Below the pieces are notes generated by a model. The model was given only the letters and a program-made list of their open reading frames with translations. It was not told where the DNA came from and searched no databases. From a virus, in IMG/VR virus record IMGVR_UViG_3300044949_001160, positions 1 through 39,042 of that record: a DNA stretch of 39,042 nt, one strand, 5' to 3'. The position numbers were made by a program, and so were the translations under genes. Positions 20,730 to 30,110 of this stretch are shown in pieces (positions within the stretch are counted from its first letter, which is position 1; each line of letters opens with the position of its first letter).

Positions 20730-22172
20730 TCACAGGTAATTCTGGCCGAGAACGCGGCCATACCAGTTCGTGCCATCCGCGGTGAAGGCGAGCAGATCGG
20801 CCTTGCTGGCGGTGCTGGTGATCGTTGGCGCCGTGCCGCCGGGCCACTTCACCGCCGCCGGCCACGTTGCAGCGCGCGAGCCCGTCGCGTCCTGCTTCAA
20901 GACCATGAGGAAGCTCTTACCCGCTGTCGCGGTCGGGAAGGTGAAAGTGCAGTTGCCGGTGAGCGTCAGGTTCTGGACCGTGCCGTTGGCCAGATTGATC
21001 GTGTAGGCCGTGGTGGTGTTGGCCGTGACCACGCTCTCGCTGTAGTCGGTCACCGTGGGCGCGGTGAGCGTTTTGCCCGAGAGCGTCTGGGTATCGGTGG
21101 TGCCAACGATGGCGCCGCTTGGCCCCGCCATGGTCGCGGCGGTGCCCAGGCCCAGCGTCGTGCGCGCGGTGGCCGCATCCGCATCGTCGACGAGGCTGCG
21201 CCCGAATGTCGTGAAGGTTGCCAGCGCCGCCGTGCCCGAGCCGGTGAAGTAGGGCACGCGATCCGCCGCAGACGTGAGGCCCGCGATGGCGGCAAGCTCC
21301 GCGTCGTATGCTTGGACGTTGGTGCCGATAGTCAAGCCTAGGTTGGTTCGCGCCGTTGCCGCGTCGGTTGCGCCCGTGCCACCCAGGGACACCGGCACGC
21401 TTGCTAGTTCTTCGACGGCGCCAGTGGCCGCCGTGGTTCGGCCCAGGACGCGCGCCGTCGTCATCGTGAGGCCGGAGCCCGTGACAGCACCGGAGCCGGC
21501 CGCAGCAAGGTTTGTCCGCGCATTGGCCGCCGTGGTAGCCCCCGTGCCGCCCTGGGCCACAGATAGCGCCGTGGTGAGGCCGGCGAGGGAAGTGATGTCG
21601 CTGTTGGCGCCGGATGCTGCCGCGCTCAGGTTACTGCGAGCCGTCGCCGCAGTCGTGCCACCCGTGCCGCCGTTGGCCACCGCCAAGGTGCCGGCGAGCG
21701 TGACCGCTCCGGTGGTGCCCGTAGAAGGTGTGAGGCCGGTAGTCCCAGCCGAAAAGGACGTTACGGCGGTGCTGAGGTAGGTTGAGGTATCCAGCGACCA
21801 CGTATTCGCGGCAGTCTTTTTCAGGAAGCCAGAAGTGCCGGCGAGCGCCGCAATGGCGTCCAGATCGCCATCCCACGCCTGCACGTTGGTTCCGATGGCA
21901 AGGCCGAGATTGGTGCGCGCGGTGCCGGCGTCGGTGGCGCCTGTGCCGCCATAGGCCACGGCAACGGCGGTTGCCTGCCACGTCCCGGTGCCCACCGTGC
22001 CAACGGTGACGATCGACGAGCCGCCCGCGTAGCTGTCCAGCACGAAGGACTGCACTTGCGTGCCGGTGGCCTTGCGGCTGGTAAGCGTGCCGCTGCCCTG
22101 CGACACCTCGAACAGATCGCCAGCCGCGACGGAGGACGCGGCTGGAAGATCCGATATCTTGATGTTCGCCAT
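20730..22172 (-). CDS. Tail fibre protein with GGTGATxAxTARTNLGL repeats
   Basis: This 480-residue fibre begins MANIKISDLPAASSVAAGDL, a common phage fibre N-terminus. It carries at least four copies of a YGGTGATDAGTARTNLGL-type repeat and ends in a beta-rich domain (NGTVQNLTLTGNCTFTFPTA ... NWYGRVLGQNYL). The repeat is typical of side-tail fibre shafts. It directly precedes the DUF7483-like gene on the same transcript. Confidence 0.85.
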   Translation of the reverse strand: MANIKISDLPAASSVAAGDLFEVSQGSGTLTSRKATGTQVQSFVLDSYAGGSSIVTVGTVGTGTWQATAVAVAYGGTGATDAGTARTNLGLAIGTNVQAWDGDLDAIAALAGTSGFLKKTAANTWSLDTSTYLSTAVTSFSAGTTGLTPSTGTTGAVTLAGTLAVANGGTGGTTAATARSNLSAAASGANSDITSLAGLTTALSVAQGGTGATTAANARTNLAAAGSGAVTGSGLTMTTARVLGRTTAATGAVEELASVPVSLGGTGATDAATARTNLGLTIGTNVQAYDAELAAIAGLTSAADRVPYFTGSGTAALATFTTFGRSLVDDADAATARTTLGLGTAATMAGPSGAIVGTTDTQTLSGKTLTAPTVTDYSESVVTANTTTAYTINLANGTVQNLTLTGNCTFTFPTATAGKSFLMVLKQDATGSRAATWPAAVKWPGGTAPTITSTASKADLLAFTADGTNWYGRVLGQNYL

Positions 22173-22190
22173 GGCAGCGGCCCCCTAGGC

Positions 22191-22577
22191 TCAGGCCAGC
22201 GAGACGGTGAGCGCGCTGGCGGCGATCGTCAGCGAGTCACCCACGGCGATTGCCTTGGCGTCCGTGAGCGCGCCGGCCCAGAGGCAGTTGCCGCCGGTGG
22301 CCGCGTCAAAAATCGCCACGCTCGCCATCGTGCCCCAGTTGCTCGTGGTGTTCGGGCCGAAGGTGATGGCGCCGGAGTTCGTGGCCGTGTCGTTCGTCAC
22401 GGTGAAGGCCACAGACTGGCGAGAGTAGCCGTTGCCGGACGGCTCGCCGCTAAGCGTGATGTCGGTATTGCCGGTGCCGACGCCGAGATACCAGGCCGTG
22501 GGCCGCGTGATCGCGGTCGTGGTGAGCTGCCACGTGAGAAGCTGGTTCTCGCCGTAGTCGGTGAGGTTGTTGGCCAT
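22191..22577 (-). CDS. Tail fibre/baseplate beta-domain protein
   Basis: This 128-residue protein opens MANNLTDYGENQLLTW and continues TAWYLGVGTGNTD, the signature of a small phage tip or fibre protein seen in many siphophages. It is beta-rich throughout. The ATG at 22577 has GGAGG upstream and is preceded by a leader hairpin also found before the tail tube gene. Confidence 0.78.
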   Translation of the reverse strand: MANNLTDYGENQLLTWQLTTTAITRPTAWYLGVGTGNTDITLSGEPSGNGYSRQSVAFTVTNDTATNSGAITFGPNTTSNWGTMASVAIFDAATGGNCLWAGALTDAKAIAVGDSLTIAASALTVSLA

Positions 22578-22601
22578 GCGGGCCTCCGTCCAAGGGATGC
22601 G

Positions 22602-22638
22602 GCGTCGTCACGACGCTGCGAAACCGGCCACCCGCCGG
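22602..22638 (-). promoter_or_regulatory. 5' leader with two hairpins (copy 2)
   Basis: On the minus strand GCGTCGTGACGACGC (22616-22602) forms a 5-bp stem with loop GTGAC. Upstream of it CCGGC (22624-22628) and GCCGG (22634-22638) form a second stem. The sequence from here to the ATG closely resembles the leader before the tail tube gene at 30083. It may be an mRNA-stabilising element, an internal promoter or a translation control. Confidence 0.5.
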
Positions 22639-22646
22639 CAGGGTTA

Positions 22647-23477
22647 CTAATAGCCGATTGCGAGCCAGAAAAACGACAATGTTGATGCAGCATTGCCATA
22701 CGCTGGAAAGCCTGCGGCGGTGACGGCGGCGCCGACGATCAGCGCGTCCTGCGTGGCCGCGGCTGAGCCGGACGAGATGGTGAGCTGCACGTTGAGCGTC
22801 GCGTTCGGGAAGGCGGTGGCGTAGGTGACTGAGCCGACGCCGGAGAAGATCGCGCCGGTGCCCCATTTCATGATTAGGCCGTTCGGCATCGTGGTGGTGC
22901 CGGTTGTGGCCAACGTCGCCGGGAACTGGCCGAAGTTCACCACCTGCGTGCCGCTGGTGCCGTTAGCGGCCGTGACGGTGGAGGAGACGGCCAGCGTGCC
23001 GGTGACGCTGCTGTTGCCAGTCACCGCGGCACCGCCAGAGGAGACGGTGAGCGCGCCGCCAAGCGTTGTGGTGCCTGTCACCGTCGCGCCGCCGGCCGTG
23101 ACGTTCAGGCCGCCGGTAAGAGTGAGCCGGCCGTCCGTTTCCAGCACCGGAAGGCGCGCGGCGGATGGCGCGAGGAAGAGGTATTTGGTGCCGCTGCCCC
23201 AGGAAACGGCCGTGGTGCCGCCGCTACTGTTGCGGTGGATGGTGGCGCGGGTGATCGTGGTCGTGCTGAACGTGTAGTCGCCTTCGCCCACCTCAAAAGT
23301 TGTCGGCGCGGTCAGGCTGTCCACTGCCACATAGGCCACCCGCGCGCCAGTTTGCGCAATGCCGGCGGCGTTCGGCGTCAGATAGCCGGCCACGGCCGCG
23401 CCGAAGGTGTAGGTGCCGGTGCCGGTGGTGGTGAACGTCACCAGCACCCGATCGGCCACGACGTTAGGCGTGCCCAT
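22647..23477 (-). CDS. Tail fibre protein with gp53-like C-terminal domain
   Basis: This 276-residue protein has an N-terminal beta domain, then Gly/Thr-rich shaft repeats (LTLTGGLNVTAGGATVTGTT), then PNGLIMKWGTG ... VTYATAFPNA ... SFFWLAIGY. The last block matches the C-terminal gp53-like fibre domain that often mediates trimer formation or receptor contact. It starts at ATG 23477. Confidence 0.85.
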   Translation of the reverse strand: MGTPNVVADRVLVTFTTTGTGTYTFGAAVAGYLTPNAAGIAQTGARVAYVAVDSLTAPTTFEVGEGDYTFSTTTITRATIHRNSSGGTTAVSWGSGTKYLFLAPSAARLPVLETDGRLTLTGGLNVTAGGATVTGTTTLGGALTVSSGGAAVTGNSSVTGTLAVSSTVTAANGTSGTQVVNFGQFPATLATTGTTTMPNGLIMKWGTGAIFSGVGSVTYATAFPNATLNVQLTISSGSAAATQDALIVGAAVTAAGFPAYGNAASTLSFFWLAIGY

Positions 23478-23479
23478 GC

Positions 23480-24250
23480 TCAGGCGTCCTCCTCGATCTG
23501 CAAGTCAGCCGTCCACACCTGCGGATAGGCGCGCACCACGGCCGGCGGTTCGGTGAACGCGCCAAAGATGCCTTCACCCAGCGACGCATCAGACCGCGCG
23601 GCGAACACCTGGCCCGTGGTGCCCACCGTTGCCGCCATGGCCTCCACCTGCGTCGCCTCCGCGCTCGTCAGCGCCGGCAGCGTCATGCGCTCCACGCGGT
23701 AGGTGCGGCCGAGGCGCGCGTAGCGTGTGCCAGTCAGCGCGCTGCGGGAGACGGTGCCGGGATCGCGCCCGCCACGCGCGGCACCGAAGGCGTAGCCGCG
23801 CGACGTGATGAGCGCCGGGCCGATCCAGAGGCGGCCGAGATCGAGGAACGGGTTGCCCGACACGCCAGTCACCTCGATCGTCCAATACTGCGCCGTCACG
23901 CCGGCCACGCTGCGCCAGCCCCACACGCCCCACGGTGACAGCGTGAAAGACAGGCTGCCGGTATCCAGCGCCGTGGAACTGCCCGCCGAGGAACCGGCCT
24001 TGATGCGGATGGTGCAGGCGCCAGTCGGCAGCGCGCCATCCCGCGGCGCGGCGACTGCCACGACGTTCACAGGGAACGAACCGGCCAGCGTCGCGCTGAT
24101 CGTGACGGTGCTGGCGTTCCACGTCTGCGAGCGCCACACGTCGTTGATCTGCGGCGAGAGTAGCGCCGAGGCCTCCAGGCCCGTGACAAAGCTGGACGCA
24201 CTGACGGTGCCGCGATCAAGCCGGTTCACCCAGGACAGAAGCGCACCCAT
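23480..24250 (-). CDS. Tail tip/distal tail protein
   Basis: This 256-residue protein is predicted to be two beta domains with short helices, including WNASTVTISATLAG, WTIEVTGVSGNPFLDLGRLW and YRVERMTLPALT. Position between the tail hub and fibres fits a distal tail or tip protein. The ATG at 24250 is in a TGATG overlap with the hub gene. No specific family is claimed. Confidence 0.72.
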   Translation of the reverse strand: MGALLSWVNRLDRGTVSASSFVTGLEASALLSPQINDVWRSQTWNASTVTISATLAGSFPVNVVAVAAPRDGALPTGACTIRIKAGSSAGSSTALDTGSLSFTLSPWGVWGWRSVAGVTAQYWTIEVTGVSGNPFLDLGRLWIGPALITSRGYAFGAARGGRDPGTVSRSALTGTRYARLGRTYRVERMTLPALTSAEATQVEAMAATVGTTGQVFAARSDASLGEGIFGAFTEPPAVVRAYPQVWTADLQIEEDA

Positions 24251-25857
24251 CAGCCCCACAGCTCCAGTTCTGCCGCGTCACCGCGCGCGCTGATCGAACG
24301 CACCAGCAGCGTCTTTCCGTTCGCCAGCGCCGTCACGTATGGCCACGTCAGGCGCACCGGCGAGCCGAGCGACAAATCCCACCAGCGGACGCGGCCGGTG
24401 TTCGCGCCGAGACGCACCACCCAGGCGCGTCGCGGCACCTTGAACAGCGCCAGCATGTCCGCTGCCACCGCCGCCGCCTCGCCGGCACCGTCCAGCACGC
24501 CCGGCACTTCTTCGCCGTCCACCGCCAGCGGATAGGTAATCCGCACCGTGCGATCCGTGGCCGTGGCGGTGCGCTGCTGCCGGCCGTAGTAGTCGCGATC
24601 TGCCGCAGATACCGTGCTCACCAGATCGGCGCCGGTCTGCACCACGTCCAGCCGCTGATAGCCGACGCTCGCGCGCCACCACGGCGGCACGGTTGACGGC
24701 ACCTCCTCCGGCGGCTGTGCCAGAGCCGCGGCGCCGATGGCCACGCCGGTTCCTTGCAATTCCGGCGCCACCAGCGAGCCGCCCACCCAGCCGCCGTTCA
24801 CGTCCGAGCCCCACCACGCCACGCCGAGGCCGGCCGCGAGGCGATCCAGCGCGTCCGCCACCGTGCCGCCGCGCAGGAACATGCCAGCCTCAGCCGCGCG
24901 CCACGCGCCGAACGCGCCGGCCGTGGTGGCCGTGGCCGTGTAGGTGTTGATGATCTGCGCCGCCACCGCGCCAGCCGTGGCCGGGTAGCCGCCGGATCCG
25001 GTCGAGCCGCGCGCGTCCACCGTGAGGCGGATCGGGACGCCGCCCAGTCGGATGTGGCCGGTGGCAAGGCATGTCTTGTAGGTGCCGAGCGCCACCGTCG
25101 CGGATTGAAGCGCGGCATAATTGGCCACGTCGCCGTCAGCGATCAGCGGCACGCCGGCATCGCGCACCGCCAGAACCTGCGACATGACGCCGTCGTGGAT
25201 CTGGTAGATCAGCCGCCCGGCCTCGATCTGCACCGGCGCCAGGTTGCGCACCAGACCAAACAGGACGGGCTTGCTCTGACCGGCAAGCTGCGGATCGCCA
25301 TTCACGCCGCCCGCGCCGCTGTAGGTGCTGCACACCGCCTCGGCCAGATCAGGCGCGCCGGACTTCATCGGCATCCGCAGCCGCTGCGTGCCGCCGAAAG
25401 CCGCCGCCGTCCGCAGCGTAGCCACTTTCTCCCAGGTGCTGCGCGCCGCGTGTGTCGGTCGGCGGTGCGGCGCGCGGTAGATGGTGGCGGTGCGGCCGGC
25501 AATGGCCCAGTTGCCGCCCAGCGCGTCCACCCCGCCGTCGCCGTTGGCCAGCAGGAGCTCGCCGGCCTGCACCGCCACGCGGCGATCTGCAGACGGGTAG
25601 ATCGGCACCTGCAACTCCACGGCCGGAGGTTCCAGCAAGCGCGGCGGGTATTTGACGATGGCGCCGGTGTCGCCCGGTTCCTGTATCCACCCGCGATCGG
25701 AGACGGCTACGGTGGTGGTGTTGGTGACGATCTCCACCAGCCAGACCGAAGGCTCAATGCGCGCCGTTTCGGCCGTGAAGCTGGAGATTGGGCCGGTGTT
25801 CGTGATGGCGAAGGCGAGCGCCGCAATGGGCGCGCCGGCGACGGGCCCGAACGTCAT
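24250..25857 (-). CDS. Tail hub/central tip protein
   Basis: This 535-residue beta-rich protein lies directly downstream of the tape measure gene. In siphophages this is the place of the distal tail or central hub protein that plugs the tube and carries fibres. It contains VFFGLV-like LFGLVRNLAPVQI and a C-terminal KVPRRAWVVRLGANTGRVRW segment seen in phage hub proteins. ATGC-type overlaps link it to both neighbours. Confidence 0.75.
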   Translation of the reverse strand: MTFGPVAGAPIAALAFAITNTGPISSFTAETARIEPSVWLVEIVTNTTTVAVSDRGWIQEPGDTGAIVKYPPRLLEPPAVELQVPIYPSADRRVAVQAGELLLANGDGGVDALGGNWAIAGRTATIYRAPHRRPTHAARSTWEKVATLRTAAAFGGTQRLRMPMKSGAPDLAEAVCSTYSGAGGVNGDPQLAGQSKPVLFGLVRNLAPVQIEAGRLIYQIHDGVMSQVLAVRDAGVPLIADGDVANYAALQSATVALGTYKTCLATGHIRLGGVPIRLTVDARGSTGSGGYPATAGAVAAQIINTYTATATTAGAFGAWRAAEAGMFLRGGTVADALDRLAAGLGVAWWGSDVNGGWVGGSLVAPELQGTGVAIGAAALAQPPEEVPSTVPPWWRASVGYQRLDVVQTGADLVSTVSAADRDYYGRQQRTATATDRTVRITYPLAVDGEEVPGVLDGAGEAAAVAADMLALFKVPRRAWVVRLGANTGRVRWWDLSLGSPVRLTWPYVTALANGKTLLVRSISARGDAAELELWG

Positions 25858-28800
25858 GCTGCACGCAGCCGCGCCGTGCGCAGTTCGTCCTTGAGGCTGG
25901 CCACCTCGCCCTTGAGCTGCGCCAGTTCGTCAATCAGCGGCACCATGTCGATCGGCTGCTGGCTCGCCGGCAAGCCGCGCACCGCCGGCAGGCTTTCCAG
26001 GCTGGACACCACCATGGAGCGCAGCGCGGCGAACTGCGGGCCGGAGGCGTAGGCAGCGCGGCCGGCGCCAAGCAGCGTGTCTGCGCTGCTGGTGATCCGC
26101 GCCAGTGCCGTGGCGTCGCCCGCCTGCGCCGCCGCCAGATCAGCGCCGAAAAGGCCCTGCGCCGCGGCGAAGCGATCCACCGGCGACGCGCTGGGATCGT
26201 TTGTGCTCAAACGATCGAGATAAGCGCGGATGGCCTGGCCTTCGTTGTTCTGCTGCGCCTTCACGGCATCGAGGGCCTTCTGGCGCGCGTCGGCAAGCCC
26301 TTCCTCGCTCAAGCCGTATTCCTTGGCCTTGGCGCTGAGGTCGTCAAACTGCTTGCCGATCTCTTCCAACTGCCGCGCCAGCTTCTGCGCCGGCGTCTCG
26401 GTGAGGTTGCGAATGGTGTCGCGGACGGCGCTGAAACCTTCCACGAACTGTTGCAGGCCGGAGAGATCGGAGAACGTCTTGCCGGTGAGAGCGCCGGCAA
26501 GCTGGTTGTCGTTCGCGGCGCCGAAGCGCAGGCGGGTGAATGCTTCGTTCAGGTTGCCGGCGTCCGCCCAGGAGTAATCCGCGCCGTTCTTGTTGCCGCC
26601 CACCACAGAGACGCCGCCCACCGTCAGGCCGCGCGCGGCGAGGTAGGCATTGGTGGCCGCGACAAGCTGATCCGCCGCGGCAAACATCTGCGCGCCGCTT
26701 TCGTTGTAATACTGGCGGCTGATCGGGAGGAGGCTGCTGGCCATCTCGTTCGTAGGCGTGGCGTCTGGCCCCCAGCCGGCGGACTGGAGGCGGAAGCCGT
26801 AGCCGCGGACGGACTCGCCGGGGCCGATGAGGCCGCCGCCGAGCCCGCCCAGCGTGCCGCCGATAAGACCACCGAGCGGGCCGCCGATCAGGAAGCCAGC
26901 AAGGCCGCCAAGGCCGGAGCCGATCATGCCGTTGGTGGACTGTGCCGAACTGCGGCCGAGGGCGGAGTTGAGCAGGCTGGAGATGGCTAGGCCGCCGCCG
27001 ATGCTGCCGAAAGCGCCGCCGAGCGTCAGTTGCGAGCCGCCCATCAGCGACGTGCCGTAAGTGCCAAGCAGCCCGGGCGTGCCAGCGGTGCCTGCGATGG
27101 TGATACCGCCCAAATCCGCAAACGAACCGCCGACAGTGCCGGCGGTGCCAAAAATTGAGCTTCCAATCCCGGAGCCGCTGATGCCAAGCGAGCCGAGCAA
27201 CCCGTCCTTCGGCAGCAGCGACGACAGGCCGAGCAAGTCGCCCATGCCGATCCCGGTGCTGCTGCCACCGAACGCCGCGCTCAGCGTCGGCCGCGGCCCG
27301 CCAGAGCCCACGAACAGGCTGTTGAGGATCGGGTTCACGATCGCCAGCTTGGCGAAGTCCGTCACCACAGACGCCGCGATGCCGCGCGCCACGTTGCCGA
27401 AGTTCACCGCCGCGCCCTGGCCGGACACGAAGGCGTCCACCATCGCATCGCCCAACCGCTCGAAAGCGCGCTCGCCGATGGACACCACGGCATCGAAGCT
27501 GCGCTCGTGGTATTTCCTGATCGCTTCGGCTGCCTGCTCCTGCGCCTTCGCCGCTTCCTTGGCGATGCGCTCCTGATCCTTTAGGTATTCCTTGACGTGC
27601 GCATCGGCGTCGGCGGCTTCCTTGCCCACCTGCTTGTGGGCGTCGGCAAGCTTCTTCAGACCATCGGCCAAGTCATCGTTGGTCAGCTTGCGCTGTGCCG
27701 CTGCCTGCGCGCTGGTGATGGCGCCGGTGGCTTCCGCGCGCTCGATGATCTTGATGCGCTCTTCGTGCTTCTTGCGAAGCGCGTAGTCTTTATCGAGATC
27801 AAGGCGCAACTGCTCAGCCGCCGCCTGCGCCTGCTGGCGCGAAGCTTCCAACGCCTGGCGCGCCGCTTCGTCGCGCTCCACGCGCTCCAGCTCGCGCGCC
27901 TCGCGCCGGATCGCCTGCAGCCGCGCCTCTGCATCCCGCGCCGCCTGCTCCGCAGCCTCAACGTCGCGGGCCATGCGTGGATCTTCATTTGCACGCGCCG
28001 CCGCGAACAGCCGATCGCCGGCGGGCCCATCAGGGAACTGCGAACGATCCCGCGAGTCTGACAACCGCTGCCGCAGCTCATCCGCACGCTGCCGCGTCGA
28101 CAGCGCCGCCGCTTCGGCTGCCTGGCGCTCAGTGGGCAAGATCACGCGCTGGATGCCGTTGATGGCGTCCGCCGCGGCCTTCAGCGCCGCGGCAATCCGC
28201 TGCGACAGGCCAAGCGCCTTGTCCAGTTCCGCGCCGAAATTCTGGACCGCCGCCGTAAGTGCGCCGCCGGCCCTGCCGATCGTCATCGGCATTTTGTCGA
28301 ATTCTTCGCTGATCTTTTCAGTCGCGCGAAGCAACGCAGGGAACACCACGTCGGCCGTCAGCTTACCTTCGGTGCCCATCTCGCGCAGGCGGCCAATACC
28401 GACGCCCAGCTCCTTAGCGAGCGCTTGCGCCAACTGCGGCATGTTCTCCAGCAGGCTGCGCAGTTCGTCGCCCTGGAGCTTGCCGGACGCCAGCGCCTGC
28501 GCAAGCTGCTGGACTGCGGCGCCAGCTTCCTGCGCAGACGCGCCGGCCACGATGCCGGCCTTCTGGATGCCGGACACCAGTTGCAGCACCTGGGCGTTGG
28601 TGCCGCCGATCTCTTTGGCCGCCACGGCGAAGCGGGAAAAGGCACCGGCACTCTCGGCCACCGCGATGCCAGTCTGTTGCGAGAGGCGGAACAGACCCTC
28701 GTAGACCTGTGTTGCCTGCGCAATCCCGCCTGTGGAACTGGACAGCTTGGCAAGCGTGGCTGTGGCCTCGTCGCCGGCCTTGGCCACCTGCACCAGCCCG

Positions 28801-29090
28801 GCGCCCAGCACGGCCAAGCCAGCCGCCGCAGCCGCGCCGCCGGTGCCCACAGCCGACAGGATGCCGCCCATCGGCCCTAGCTTGCCGGCAAGCCCCGCCA
28901 CGGCTTGCTGCGTGGCCTTGCTGGCCTCCTCCAGCCGATAGAAAGCCTTGTCCGCCTGCTTGAGTTGGTTGTCGATCTTCGCCGCGGTGCCGGCCACCTG
29001 CTGCTCGGCCGCCTGGAGTTGCTGGCGGAGTTGCGCCGTCGTCGCCTCAATGCGGACGAGCAGCCGGCCTGCATCAGTCGTGCCGCTCAT
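25854..29090 (-). CDS. Tape measure protein
   Basis: This 1078-residue protein sets tail length and is injected with the DNA. The N-terminus is coiled coil (ATTAQLRQQLQAAEQQVAGT). Residues about 130-330 match the tape-measure N-terminal domain (VYEGLFRLSQQTGIAVAESA, LQGDELRSLLENMPQLAQAL). A long charged coiled coil at 350-560 is followed by a Gly-rich hydrophobic region (about 590-760) that may span the membrane. At roughly 1.5 A per residue a tail of about 160 nm is expected, so the virion is a long-tailed siphovirus. Confidence 0.94.
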   Translation of the reverse strand: MSGTTDAGRLLVRIEATTAQLRQQLQAAEQQVAGTAAKIDNQLKQADKAFYRLEEASKATQQAVAGLAGKLGPMGGILSAVGTGGAAAAAGLAVLGAGLVQVAKAGDEATATLAKLSSSTGGIAQATQVYEGLFRLSQQTGIAVAESAGAFSRFAVAAKEIGGTNAQVLQLVSGIQKAGIVAGASAQEAGAAVQQLAQALASGKLQGDELRSLLENMPQLAQALAKELGVGIGRLREMGTEGKLTADVVFPALLRATEKISEEFDKMPMTIGRAGGALTAAVQNFGAELDKALGLSQRIAAALKAAADAINGIQRVILPTERQAAEAAALSTRQRADELRQRLSDSRDRSQFPDGPAGDRLFAAARANEDPRMARDVEAAEQAARDAEARLQAIRREARELERVERDEAARQALEASRQQAQAAAEQLRLDLDKDYALRKKHEERIKIIERAEATGAITSAQAAAQRKLTNDDLADGLKKLADAHKQVGKEAADADAHVKEYLKDQERIAKEAAKAQEQAAEAIRKYHERSFDAVVSIGERAFERLGDAMVDAFVSGQGAAVNFGNVARGIAASVVTDFAKLAIVNPILNSLFVGSGGPRPTLSAAFGGSSTGIGMGDLLGLSSLLPKDGLLGSLGISGSGIGSSIFGTAGTVGGSFADLGGITIAGTAGTPGLLGTYGTSLMGGSQLTLGGAFGSIGGGLAISSLLNSALGRSSAQSTNGMIGSGLGGLAGFLIGGPLGGLIGGTLGGLGGGLIGPGESVRGYGFRLQSAGWGPDATPTNEMASSLLPISRQYYNESGAQMFAAADQLVAATNAYLAARGLTVGGVSVVGGNKNGADYSWADAGNLNEAFTRLRFGAANDNQLAGALTGKTFSDLSGLQQFVEGFSAVRDTIRNLTETPAQKLARQLEEIGKQFDDLSAKAKEYGLSEEGLADARQKALDAVKAQQNNEGQAIRAYLDRLSTNDPSASPVDRFAAAQGLFGADLAAAQAGDATALARITSSADTLLGAGRAAYASGPQFAALRSMVVSSLESLPAVRGLPASQQPIDMVPLIDELAQLKGEVASLKDELRTARLRAA

Positions 29091-29290
29091 GCCGCCTCCT
29101 TCGCCCTACGCTCGGCGCGGATCGCGTCGCGCGCCACCTCAAGCAACTCGTCGTAGATGTCCGCCTTAGCGTCGCGCGGAGCCACGCCGCGCGTCTCCAG
29201 GTAGCCAATGGTCGCGCTATGGATCTCGGCCAAAGTGGCGCCCCAGAACGCATCTGGTGTCCACCGCAGCCACCCGAACGCCTGCTGCAT
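29087..29290 (-). CDS. Tail assembly chaperone, GT extension (rcc01693-like)
   Basis: This 67-residue frame with MQQAFGWLRWTPDAFWGATL then AEIHSA matches the small tail chaperone rcc01693/TIGR02216 of GTA-like phages. There is no Shine-Dalgarno at the ATG. The same frame is open upstream to the slippery GGGAAAC, so it is most likely made as a 191-residue fusion by -1 frameshifting from the upstream gene. It is upstream of the tape measure, as for lambda GT. Confidence 0.85.
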   Translation of the reverse strand: MQQAFGWLRWTPDAFWGATLAEIHSATIGYLETRGVAPRDAKADIYDELLEVARDAIRAERRAKEAA

Positions 29291-29322
29291 CAGCCGGCGA
29301 TACGGCAGCGGCTGCGGCTCCG

Positions 29323-29661
29323 TCAGTTTCCCGGCGGAGGTTCCTCAGTGGGCTCATCCACCTGATAGGACGCGACCAGCCAAAGCGTGGCCGGCGCTAC
29401 AAACCCCACCGCGCCAAGCTCGAAAGCCTGCTGCATGATCGCGGCGTCGCCCTTGGGCGCGTCCTCGCAGCCGCGGAGCATGATGGCCAGGAGCGGCAGA
29501 AGCTCCTTGCTGATCGAAAGCTCCATGTTGATCAGACGCCGCGCCAGTGCCGGCGCGGGCCCGAACTTTGTCTCGATCTCAGCCACACGGGCCATCGTCG
29601 GGCGAGAACGGATGACCGCCTCGCCCCACGGGAATTCGATCTCCTTGCGAGGGTTTTGCAT
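29323..29661 (-). CDS. Tail assembly chaperone, G product (GTA_gp10-like)
   Basis: This 112-residue protein is similar to GTA_gp10 (Phage_TAC family). EIEFPWGEAVIRSRPTMARV is the family start, with AEIETKFGPAPALARRL following. It binds tape measure and tail tube during tail assembly. The coding region ends in the slippery site PPPGN-stop. The ATG overlaps the tube gene stop (TAATG). Confidence 0.88.
   Translation of the reverse strand: MQNPRKEIEFPWGEAVIRSRPTMARVAEIETKFGPAPALARRLINMELSISKELLPLLAIMLRGCEDAPKGDAAIMQQAFELGAVGFVAPATLWLVASYQVDEPTEEPPPGN
29326..29332 (-). promoter_or_regulatory. -1 programmed frameshift site (GGGAAAC)
   Basis: The minus-strand heptamer G GGA AAC in the zero frame of the upstream gene is immediately followed by its TGA stop. 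Slipping back one base gives CTG ACG GAG and 79 codons with no stop, running through the ATG of the next gene to 29087. The heptamer has the X XXY YYZ form and equals the lambda G/GT type site. Confidence 0.85.
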
Positions 29662-30083
29662 TAGGTGCTCGGCGTGAAGGTGATCGCGCCAGAGCTGCTC
29701 AGCGTCGCGGAGAACGTCTGCGCCCCGTCATACGGTGCGCCAATCTGGAAGCTCGCGATGGCGAACCTCGCGCTGATCACGCCGTTGGTGGCGAAGCTCA
29801 GGCGATACCAGATAAGCGTCCGATCGTCGGCCTGCGTCTGCATCGTCTCAAACGGGGTGTTGTCCACCACGATGCCGTCCAGCGAGATCGAGAGCGACTG
29901 CACGCCGCCGTCCGCCAGCAGTTCCTGGAACCCGTTGCTGTCGCCGTTGGTGATGTCGACCGGGTTGTTGTTCAGCGTGATGCCGTTGGTGCGGACGCCG
30001 CCGATCGTGGTGAACGTGCTGCCGCCGTTCGAGCTGATCTGAAGCGCCGCGGAGCGGCCCTTGAAGGCGAGGGTGCCAGACAT
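29661..30083 (-). CDS. Major tail tube protein
   Basis: This 140-residue protein has the length and beta pattern of the TP901-1-type major tail protein (PF06199). Key blocks are FKGRSAALQISSNGGSTFTT, NNNPVDITNGDSNGF, LSISLDGIVVDNTPFETMQ and IASFQIGAPYDGAQTFSATL. It is followed by G/GT chaperones and the tape measure in the canonical order. The ATG has GGAG upstream. Confidence 0.92.
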   Translation of the reverse strand: MSGTLAFKGRSAALQISSNGGSTFTTIGGVRTNGITLNNNPVDITNGDSNGFQELLADGGVQSLSISLDGIVVDNTPFETMQTQADDRTLIWYRLSFATNGVISARFAIASFQIGAPYDGAQTFSATLSSSGAITFTPST

Positions 30084-30110
30084 GCGAGAGGCTCCATCTG
30101 AGGGAATGCG

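Noticed and set aside
24754-26052. Long plus-strand open frame opposite the tail hub and tape measure genes
   Set aside because: Shadow of minus-strand structural genes with low-complexity Arg/His content.
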